From: Halorhabdus tiamatea SARL4B
GTDB taxonomy: Archaea > Halobacteriota > Halobacteria > Halobacteriales > Haloarculaceae
NCBI RefSeq assembly: GCF_000470655.1
Contig: NC_021921.1
Span: 1,798,001-1,862,000, forward strand
DNA length: 64,000 nt
Reading direction: 5' to 3'
Shown here: piece by piece, positions 17,935 through 24,917 of the stretch
How positions within the stretch are numbered: position 1 is the first letter of the stretch
Layout of the letters: each line of letters opens with the position of its first letter
The notes under the pieces: generated by a model
The model's input: the letters and a program-made list of their open reading frames with translations, nothing else
What the model was told of the DNA's origin: nothing
Database searches by the model: none
Translations under genes and position numbers: made by a program

Positions 17935-18873
17935 TCACCTGATTTCCTCCGGCCCGATGGTGGGCGACTGTGCGGTCGAACCGGTTCCGCCCGCCGCGAC
18001 GGAGCCGTCGGACGCGACGGCCGGATGCCGAGCCCGGAGGATCGCCGCCCAGTAGGTGATCGTCGTCTGGTGGATGCCATCCCCGACGCGGTAGACCAGC
18101 GTCTCGAAGTCGAGGTCGTCGCACACGAAGCGGGGCCCAAAGCGCGTCTCCTCGAGGCCGATCGTCGTGGCGGCCGTCTCGATCGGGTCGGTGTCGCTGT
18201 CAGTCCTGGCCCGCGTCAGGACGACCGGGATGTCGTGCTCGCGGGCGAGCGCGGCGAGGGTCGCCAGCGAGTGGGTGAGCAACCGTCGGGCCTCAACATC
18301 CCGGAGTTCCCCCTCGCGATAGAGCGCGTCCAGCGCCGGGGCGACGACGACCGCGGGGCGGTCCGTCGCGGGTGCGCCGAAGGGCGAATCGCCGTCGTCC
18401 CGGAGCCACTGGCCGACCTGCTCGACCAGGGTGTAGTGCTGGTGGGTCGTGAACGCCCGAGCGACGTGGACGCGGTCGAGTGCTCGCTCGGCCGGGGCGA
18501 CGCGGGCGAAGGCGTGGGTCGTGGCATGACCGCCTGCGTCGATCCAGACGACGTCGCCGCCCGCCGAGAGCGCGGTATCGAGTGCGAGCGCGTGAAGCGG
18601 GCCGACGACGGCGTCGCGTCGCGATCGCGCGGTTCCCGCGTCGGGTTCCAGCAGATAGAGGTTGTCTTCGAGCGTGGGGAGTTCCGGGAGTGCGAGGCCG
18701 TCGTCAACGTCCACGGCGGTCGCCGCGTCGTCGACTGCGCCGCCGGATCGCTGCCGGGCACACTGGCCCGGGAGGCCCTCGCGACTCGAAGCCGGCCATC
18801 GCGGGTCCCCGATCGACGAGCCGCCTCGCCGGCTGTCCGTTCCCATCCGTCCGGTGATCGCGTCGTGTTCCAT
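17935..18873 (-). CDS. RecA/RadB-like protein without Walker A
   Basis: The 312-residue protein has the strand-helix rhythm of a RecA-fold ATPase (GDVVWIDAGGHATTHAF; RVHVARAFTTHQHYTLVEQV; RPAVVVAPALDALYREGE; LLTHSLATLAALAREHDIPVVLTRART) but no GxxxxGK(S/T), so ATP binding is doubtful. The HQHYTLVEQV and DIPVVLT segments resemble RadA/RadB relatives. It is the first gene of the operon ending in PolB2. ATG 18873 is chosen; its upstream region 18874-19042 contains repeated GTTTCCGG sites. In bacterial mutagenesis cassettes a similar inactive RecA paralogue (ImuA/SulA-like) partners an error-prone polymerase, which suggests an analogous role. Confidence 0.72.
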   Translation of the reverse strand: MEHDAITGRMGTDSRRGGSSIGDPRWPASSREGLPGQCARQRSGGAVDDAATAVDVDDGLALPELPTLEDNLYLLEPDAGTARSRRDAVVGPLHALALDTALSAGGDVVWIDAGGHATTHAFARVAPAERALDRVHVARAFTTHQHYTLVEQVGQWLRDDGDSPFGAPATDRPAVVVAPALDALYREGELRDVEARRLLTHSLATLAALAREHDIPVVLTRARTDSDTDPIETAATTIGLEETRFGPRFVCDDLDFETLVYRVGDGIHQTTITYWAAILRARHPAVASDGSVAAGGTGSTAQSPTIGPEEIR

Positions 18874-18923
18874 ACGACAACGATCCGCCGGGACCGTCAA
18901 ACCGGCTAGTGTGTCGTTTCATG

Positions 18924-19026
18924 GTTTCCGGATCGGCCGAAAACAGGGTGAAACCGGGGGACTGCACCGCTATCGGCGTCGTTTCCGGGTCGGTTCCGGA
19001 TGCCGGGTCGCCATATTGGTTTCCGG
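18924..19026 (-). promoter_or_regulatory. GTTTCCGG repeats upstream of the PolB2 operon
   Basis: The octamer GTTTCCGG occurs at 18924-18931, 18981-18988 and 19019-19026, with a related GGTTCCGGA at 18992-19000, all in the 169-bp gap before the operon start. The same octamer is clustered before the orc1/cdc6-like gene at 21801-21831. They are likely operator sites, possibly ORB-like. Confidence 0.5.
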
Positions 19027-19042
19027 AAGCGTCACATGGGAC

Positions 19043-20608
19043 TCACTCCCAGAGGTCCTCGATCCCGACCCGGATCGTGACCGGCCCGTCGGGCGATTCG
19101 AGGATCACGGGCGAGCGATCCGCGATGTCTCCCGCTATACTGACCTCGTACGTCGGGGTTTCGAGGCGCACGGTCCCGACGCCGGGCTCGAGCAGGCCGA
19201 TGGCGTTCCGGAGCCCCGTCGCGTAATCGACGGTCATGATCTGTTCCGGGAGGACTCGCTCGTCGGTCTCGGCCTCTGGGGCGCGCTCGACGGTGAGCCG
19301 GTGGTTCCGCCGACTGGTGTCGACCTCGGGATGGACCGCCTCGATGGTGTCACCGCCGCGTTCGATGGACAGATCCGTGGCCGGCGTCACCGCGACCGGG
19401 TCGCCGTCGAGTTCGAGTAGCGCCGCGTAGCAGCGGTACGTGTCCTCGAACATGAGGTCACGCGCGTAGGCGTATAGCCCCGGCCCGAGGTACGGAACCG
19501 TCCGCCGGTAGCTGTCGTCCGTGTCGTCGAATCCGGGCGGACCGCCGAGCCGCCGCCCGTTGAACAGTGTATGTGTTTTCCGAGCGATGCTCCCGGGCTG
19601 GAGCGATCCACCTGGCAGCGGAATGTTCTGGGGTGCGATGTGATACCACGTGTCGTCGTGCAATTTGTATAGTCCCCAGTTGTACGGGTTGAGCCCGAAC
19701 GCCTGCTCGACGGTGTGATTGACGAGCGTGAAGTCGACCCGCAGCGGGAGGGTTCCCGACTCCGTTCCCGGACGGAGGAAGACCGGGGTCTCCGGGCCAG
19801 TCTCGTGGTACCAGACCGTCTTAGTCACGTCTTCGCGGGTGGAAGGCGGCGGCGGGACGTCCCGGCCCGCGTGGATGGATTCTTCGCTCGGCCCGGGCGC
19901 GGTCCGGTCCCAGATGCCGATCGACAGGTGGACTTCGGAGGTGTCGGCGGTACTGTATCGCCCGAGGACGGGCACTCGGCCGTCGAACTCGACGGTGTCG
20001 GCGACGAGCGCCCACTGCCCGTAGATGGTCTGGCCCGGGGCGAGTCGCAGGTAGTCCGGCGTGTCACGATCGGTGCGCTCCCGGACCCGCCAGACGCCTT
20101 CCCCATCACGGGCGAACGACGACTCCCTGTCGGCGAAGTCGTGTGCCGCCGTCGGCTCCAGCAGATGCACAAAGTCGCGTTCCCTGCCCGGGATCGACAC
20201 GTCCAGATAGTCGTCCGGCCGGAACCAGCCGGTCCCGTCGAACAGCGAGAGCTCCTCGAAGGCGATCACGCGCTCGAAGTCGCCCTCGTTGGTGAGCGTC
20301 CCCTCGACGATAGCGGGACCGTCGGCGTCCGGTTCCGACACGAACTGAAAGCTGTCCCACAACCAGTCCTCGTCACCGCCCCCACCGCCCCCACCGCCCA
20401 ACGCGTAGACGCGGTCGGTGGCCGACGACATCACGATCCGCGACCCGTCCGACTGGAGCGGATCGCGCTCCGGGTCTGGCTCGGGCGGGGTCGCCACCGT
20501 CGGCCCCGCGACGGTCGTCGTTACCCCGGGCGTCTCGTCGCTCGCGGGGGCCGTACACCCACCCAGCCCGGCGGCGAGGACCGTCCCGAGGAAGGTACGC
20601 CGGCGCAT
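19043..20608 (-). CDS. Large Tat-type lipoprotein of unknown function
   Basis: The 521-residue protein begins MRRRTFLGTVLAAGLGGCTAP, a twin-arginine-like leader with lipobox LGGC (Cys18), so it should be lipid-anchored outside the cell. A Thr/Pro linker is followed by a Gly-rich run (GGGGGGGD, near residue 75). The large remaining domain is full of aromatic beta strands, with repeated patterns such as VDFTLVNHTVEQAFGLNPYNW that suggest immunoglobulin-like modules. No transmembrane helix follows the leader. I do not recognise a catalytic family. It lies between the PolB2 operon and the orc gene on the same strand, but its own 5' gap argues for a separate unit. Confidence 0.8.
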   Translation of the reverse strand: MRRRTFLGTVLAAGLGGCTAPASDETPGVTTTVAGPTVATPPEPDPERDPLQSDGSRIVMSSATDRVYALGGGGGGGGDEDWLWDSFQFVSEPDADGPAIVEGTLTNEGDFERVIAFEELSLFDGTGWFRPDDYLDVSIPGRERDFVHLLEPTAAHDFADRESSFARDGEGVWRVRERTDRDTPDYLRLAPGQTIYGQWALVADTVEFDGRVPVLGRYSTADTSEVHLSIGIWDRTAPGPSEESIHAGRDVPPPPSTREDVTKTVWYHETGPETPVFLRPGTESGTLPLRVDFTLVNHTVEQAFGLNPYNWGLYKLHDDTWYHIAPQNIPLPGGSLQPGSIARKTHTLFNGRRLGGPPGFDDTDDSYRRTVPYLGPGLYAYARDLMFEDTYRCYAALLELDGDPVAVTPATDLSIERGGDTIEAVHPEVDTSRRNHRLTVERAPEAETDERVLPEQIMTVDYATGLRNAIGLLEPGVGTVRLETPTYEVSIAGDIADRSPVILESPDGPVTIRVGIEDLWE

Positions 20609-20745
20609 GACCCGGGAGTTCGTCCGGTGCCTGCATAAGTTTTCATCCGACTATCAGTTCCGTGACGTGGGTTCGACCCTGACTGTCGGGTCGTCACCAC
20701 TCGGCCATGGGTTCCATCGCTCCCCGAAGGTGGACGAACGCACAG

Positions 20746-21756
20746 CTACTCCTCGGCGATGACGCGATACGTCCGGGTCGGGCCACTCCCGTCGGCCTCG
20801 ACGAGATTGTACTGTTCGAGTTTCTGGAGCCACGACCGGACCGTCCGCTTCGTCCGGGGATCCTCGACCGCCGCGACGTAGCGATCGTAGACCTCCCGCG
20901 GCGGGAGCCCATCGCTCTCCTGGAGGATCTCGAATACGTTCCGTTGCTCCTTGTGGAGTGCCTCGAGGGCCCGCGACCGGACTTCCCGGCGAGCTTCGGG
21001 GATCGCATCGTCGACGTGGTCGTCGCGGACAGCGTCCGCGCCGTCGCGGTCAGCCCGCCGAGCGGCACTTCGGAGAATGCTCAGTCCGACCCGGGCGTCG
21101 CCGGCGGCGGCGTCGGCGATCCACCGGAGTTGGTCGAAGTCGACGGCATCGGCGGACAGCCCGTGGTCGACGCGGTCGGCCATGATGTCGGTCAACTCCT
21201 CGACGTCGTAGCGATCGAAGTGGATCGTCTGGGCAGTGTGAAGCCGGGAGCGGACGCGCTCGTCGAGGCCTGCCAGCAGTTCCTCCTCGTCGTTGGTGAT
21301 CAACACGACCGCGAACGCCGGGAGGCGATAGAGGTCGTAGATCAGGTGGCCGTCCTCGAGCTGGTCGACCTCGTCGAGCGTGACGATCACGGGCGGGCCG
21401 TCGTAGGCTTCGAGCCGATCGAGGAGTTCGTCGTGCGGCGTCGACTGGCGGTGGACGTCGATCGTCCGACCGAGGCCCTCGAGAATCCGGTAGAGGGCTT
21501 TGAACCGCGTGTACGATTGCCAGCAGTTGACGTGGATCGACTCGACGTCGAGGGCGGTCTCCCGGAGGCGGCCGACGACGAACTTCGCGATGGTGGTCTT
21601 GCCGGCCCCCGAGGGCCCGGTAAGCAGTGCGGACTCGGGCGGTTCGCCCTCGACGACGGGTTCGAGGACGGCCGAGAGCGCGTCGACCTCGCCGTCGCGG
21701 TGGACGACGTCGTTCGGGACGAACTCCTCGCGGAGCACGCGGGCGTCCTCGATCAT
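20746..21756 (-). CDS. orc: Orc1/Cdc6-family AAA+ protein
   Basis: The 336-residue AAA+ ATPase has Walker A GPSGAGKTT (47-55), Walker B VIVTLDEVDQL (123-133), sensor 1 LITNDEE and sensor 2 near DARVGLSILRSAARRA. A C-terminal winged helix (about 255-336, LPPREVYDRYVAAVEDPRTKRTVRSWLQKLEQYNLVE) completes it. These are the features of archaeal origin recognition proteins. It is shorter than typical origin-linked Orc1 (around 400 or more residues), so it may be a paralogue with a regulatory role. Tandem GTTTCCGG/A octamers lie 45-75 bp upstream of its start. Confidence 0.9.
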   Translation of the reverse strand: MIEDARVLREEFVPNDVVHRDGEVDALSAVLEPVVEGEPPESALLTGPSGAGKTTIAKFVVGRLRETALDVESIHVNCWQSYTRFKALYRILEGLGRTIDVHRQSTPHDELLDRLEAYDGPPVIVTLDEVDQLEDGHLIYDLYRLPAFAVVLITNDEEELLAGLDERVRSRLHTAQTIHFDRYDVEELTDIMADRVDHGLSADAVDFDQLRWIADAAAGDARVGLSILRSAARRADRDGADAVRDDHVDDAIPEARREVRSRALEALHKEQRNVFEILQESDGLPPREVYDRYVAAVEDPRTKRTVRSWLQKLEQYNLVEADGSGPTRTYRVIAEE

Positions 21757-21800
21757 CAGGCGATGGCTTTCGCGGCCAGCGTGATAAGCGGCCGGGGGTC

Positions 21801-21831
21801 GTTTCCGGGTTTCCGAGTTTCTGGTTTCCGG
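21801..21831 (-). promoter_or_regulatory. Tandem GTTTCCGG-type octamers upstream of orc
   Basis: Four near-contiguous units occur: GTTTCCGG (21801), GTTTCCGA (21809), GTTTCTG (21817) and GTTTCCGG (21824), phased at 8, 8 and 7 bp. They lie in the 5' region of the orc gene. The same octamer is dispersed upstream of the PolB2 operon, so the same protein may bind both. Confidence 0.55.
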
Positions 21832-22004
21832 GCTTCAGGATCGACGCGATCGTGGACATTCTCGAGAGCCCTGTACGCTACAAGTTGATCGACAGGGACG
21901 GGAACGGGCGTCGGACCGTGTACTCCGTATATAAGTAGGCCCGCATCCGTATGTTATCGAGTCCATAGGCTTATTCCTATGGAGAACATCACATAGGGTA
22001 ACGG

Positions 22005-22310
22005 ATGGCGTCCTACACGACCGTCGAAGACTGGCAGGCTGTCGAAAGCGGCTACGTCGTCGACGTGACCATCCGCCAAACGGAGGTTGAGAAGTATCCG
22101 AGTGGCTGGGACTACAGCCTTCACCTCGGGGAAGTCGGCGGCGACACCATCCTCCGCTACGACAACGCACACGAACGGACGAAAGGCCACGAGCGGCATA
22201 CCCGGGACGGTGTCGAAACTATCCAGTTTCCGGGAATGCTGACACTCTACGACCGGTTCAAACGGGAAGTCGAAGCGCAAACCACCGTCTCGTGGGATTG
22301 GTCGGCGTAG
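22005..22310 (+). CDS. TumE-like (DUF6516) putative toxin
   Basis: This small 101-residue protein carries the DUF6516/TumE-like core TILRYDNAHERTKGHERHTRDGVETIQFPG and a beta-rich N-terminus (VVDVTIRQTEVEKYPSGWDYSL). It is followed after 21 bp by an HVO_A0114-type HTH gene. The two-gene order matches a toxin-antitoxin module in which the HTH protein neutralises the toxin and represses transcription. The toxin mechanism is not evident from the sequence; conserved Arg, Asp and His residues could form an active site. A frameshifted paralogue lies at 5597-5852. Confidence 0.75.
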   Translation: MASYTTVEDWQAVESGYVVDVTIRQTEVEKYPSGWDYSLHLGEVGGDTILRYDNAHERTKGHERHTRDGVETIQFPGMLTLYDRFKREVEAQTTVSWDWSA

Positions 22311-22331
22311 GACGCCTCCAGGAGAGACACC

Positions 22332-22736
22332 ATGCCCACGCTCAAAGTCACCGTCGGCGAACGCGACCGCCTCGATCAGCGCACGCGCAGCCGCATCAAA
22401 GCTGCCCAGGAGGGTGAAGATCTCGACGACGCCCAGCCAGTGCTGAACTTCGGCTCGTACGCTGAACTCAGTCGGCTCCTGAGTCCGAAGAACCTGGAAC
22501 TGCTTGAAACGATCTCCGAACACGAGCCGGCGAGTATCAGCGAAGCCGCCGAGCTGGTAGATCGCGACTACAAACAGGTCCATCGAAACCTCTCTGAACT
22601 CGAAGACATCGGCGTCATCGAGTTCGACGGCGGCGGATCGGGGCAAGCGAAGCAGCCGACACTGGCGTACGACGGTCTCGAGATCGATATTCCCTTTGGG
22701 GGATCGAACGGGAACGTCGGCGCAGCCGCGCCGTGA
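22332..22736 (+). CDS. HVO_A0114-like winged-helix protein (putative antitoxin)
   Basis: The 134-residue protein has the same layout as the paralogue at 5887-6291: an N-terminal beta region (LKVTVGERDRLDQRTRSRI), then a winged helix at about 48-105 (NLELLETISEHEPASISEAAELVDRDYKQV), and a short beta C-terminus. It follows the TumE-like gene by 21 bp, so they form one transcription unit. The likely function is DNA binding at its own promoter and toxin neutralisation. The unit marks the left edge of the AT-richer defence island. Confidence 0.8.
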   Translation: MPTLKVTVGERDRLDQRTRSRIKAAQEGEDLDDAQPVLNFGSYAELSRLLSPKNLELLETISEHEPASISEAAELVDRDYKQVHRNLSELEDIGVIEFDGGGSGQAKQPTLAYDGLEIDIPFGGSNGNVGAAAP

Positions 22737-23017
22737 TCTAACCGTCCTCAGCGGGTTATAGAACCGTCCATGGCGAATTTTGCGATGCAAACAGGTGGAA
22801 AAGCATTCTGAACGGAGTATGATTGCAGAAGGCCGTGCAGGATGGAGAAGAGAAGGTCAGCAGAGAATCAAGAGAACTATTCGCACGAAGTGCTATAATT
22901 TAACATGCACTCTGTATTCGTTAGTTGGCCGTCATTCCCTCCGATGCAATTAAGTGGGGACCACACCGAGAAAATTTCAACTTCGTAAGAGACATCCGAG
23001 ACTCCCTCTCCCAAATC

Positions 23018-24913
23018 ATGGAACTACTCAACGTAAATATCCAAGGATACAAGTCGATTCGAGAAAATCAGAGTATCGAAATTAACGACCTCAACGTTTT
23101 ACTTGGGGAAAATAACGTAGGGAAGTCAAGCGTCATCGACGCCCTTCAAGACTATCAGGACATCTTCCCCGTTGCAAATGGAAAGGTGTCAAAGTGGGCT
23201 CACAAACGAAATACAGGAAAAGAAGCTCGCGGAGAAATAAGGTTCGAACTCGAGTTCCTGTTGACTGAGGAGGAGCATCGTAAATTCCTTGAAGGCGTTA
23301 GTGAGGATTCGCAGTTGGGAGAGCAAAAACGAAACCGATGGATAGAGAATGACCAACTCCGTACAATCGAGCACGAGTTGATTCTTCATTCTCAGAGAGA
23401 TCCCAAGGCACCTCTGAGAGGTGAGTCTAACATGTATGGTAACTTCCGGGATCAAACGGTTCCTCTTCGAATAGGCACCCTCCAAAGTGGCGAATATCTG
23501 AATTTCAGAAAGCTGGAGAGTGAATCGTATGGGGGTGGTGAAAGTTCCACGGACGACGATGAATTGATTGACGACGAGATATTGACCGAGAAGAGGAGGG
23601 CTTGGGCGAATCTCAAAGATGTTATGGAAGATTCTATCGAGAGTTGGAACTTCATTGAGGCGTTCAGGAATCCAGAGGGCAGGGTAAAAGCGACACGAGA
23701 TTTGGACCTGGACGGGACCGGAGAGAATCTGTCTAAGGTGTTGTTGACTCTCAGAGGCGAGAAGGGGGACGCTTTCGAAAGAATCTCCAAAGAATACGCC
23801 GACATCATGGCAGGGGTTGATGGTATTCGAGCCCCCCTCCCCGAAGAAGACCAAACGACCGTTGTGGTGGATGAGAAGCAATACGATACTGGATTCAATC
23901 TAAATGAGGTTTCAGCCGGTTCCAAGGAGATTCTAACCCTTATTACGAAGATAATCCTTTCAGAGACGGACACTGATTTGTTACTAGTTGAAGAGCCAGA
24001 ATTACACTTACACCCAGGGGCAGAAAGAAAGATACTGGACCTCATCAATGACGAACTCGTCAACAAGTGCCCGCAAGTGATTATGTCCACCCATTCAAGC
24101 GTTTTCGTTCATCATTTAGATGTGAAGAACGTATATCGGGTCAAACGAGAAGAAGATACCAAGGTCTATTCCACATCTACATCTGCTATCGGCGCGGACC
24201 TGAGAGAATTAGGTTATGAGTACGCTGGGATGTTCCAGTCGGAAGCAGTGGTTCTCGTAGAGGGACTGACGGACAGAGTTGCCCTCCGATGTATCGGCGA
24301 AAAGTATGGATTAGACTTTGACGAATACAACATCGGTGTACTTGAACTGGGATCAGGTTCACAGCTGGTAACTCATGCCAAACCCGTATCTCGTCTCTTA
24401 GAGGTATTCAATATTCCATACCTCTTTATATGCGATTCAGACTTGGAGGACGAACTAAAGAAAAATGGCGATCCCGCCGACACACCCGAGAAAATAGAAG
24501 GTAGAATTGTTGGTAAAGTTAATTCAGATAGTTCTAGGAAAGACGAATGGTCGGATTTAGACTGTGATGACGTTCATGCCTGGCGAGAGACAGAGTTAGA
24601 ACATTACTTACTACAGGACTTAGACACCCTTGAGAACGTATTCACTACGTTGGACGTAGATGAGATCGAGGAGGACCTCGAAGATACAGAAGGCCAAAAA
24701 CCAGAGGCTAGGCTCGATGATTTAATTACTAAAAACCATCCGGGAGTGTCAGAGATGAAGGACGAGGTCGATAAAACCACATATATTGAGGAAATAGCTC
24801 GAACAATCCGGTTAGAGGAACTACCGAATGAATTCCACGACGTTATGGAAGATATCGGTGCACTCGTTGACGCACGGAACATCGTGAGTGACGGGCGGCC
24901 ATCGAGGGATTGA
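23018..24913 (+). CDS. OLD-family ATPase-TOPRIM nuclease
   Basis: The 631-residue protein has an SMC/ABC-type ATPase and a C-terminal TOPRIM nuclease. Walker A is GENNVGKSS (30-38), the signature-like region EVSAGSKEI is near 298, Walker B LLLVEEPELHLHP spans 322-333 and the His switch STHSS is at 357-361. The TOPRIM metal site is Glu415 (VVLVEGLTDR) plus the CDSDLED Asps at 473 and 475. OLD and Gabija GajA proteins of this build degrade DNA in anti-phage defence. ATG 23018 begins exactly at the ATPase fold; a TTG at 22925 would add 31 residues and sits nearer an upstream TATA-like CTATAATTTA. The next gene starts 4 bp after the stop, so they are an operon. Confidence 0.88.
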   Translation: MELLNVNIQGYKSIRENQSIEINDLNVLLGENNVGKSSVIDALQDYQDIFPVANGKVSKWAHKRNTGKEARGEIRFELEFLLTEEEHRKFLEGVSEDSQLGEQKRNRWIENDQLRTIEHELILHSQRDPKAPLRGESNMYGNFRDQTVPLRIGTLQSGEYLNFRKLESESYGGGESSTDDDELIDDEILTEKRRAWANLKDVMEDSIESWNFIEAFRNPEGRVKATRDLDLDGTGENLSKVLLTLRGEKGDAFERISKEYADIMAGVDGIRAPLPEEDQTTVVVDEKQYDTGFNLNEVSAGSKEILTLITKIILSETDTDLLLVEEPELHLHPGAERKILDLINDELVNKCPQVIMSTHSSVFVHHLDVKNVYRVKREEDTKVYSTSTSAIGADLRELGYEYAGMFQSEAVVLVEGLTDRVALRCIGEKYGLDFDEYNIGVLELGSGSQLVTHAKPVSRLLEVFNIPYLFICDSDLEDELKKNGDPADTPEKIEGRIVGKVNSDSSRKDEWSDLDCDDVHAWRETELEHYLLQDLDTLENVFTTLDVDEIEEDLEDTEGQKPEARLDDLITKNHPGVSEMKDEVDKTTYIEEIARTIRLEELPNEFHDVMEDIGALVDARNIVSDGRPSRD

Positions 24914-24917
24914 AAAC

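Noticed and set aside
17338-18909. A 523-codon plus-strand frame across the PolB2 operon start
   Set aside because: It is Arg/Ser/Pro-rich, lies opposite three credible minus-strand genes and shows no domain.
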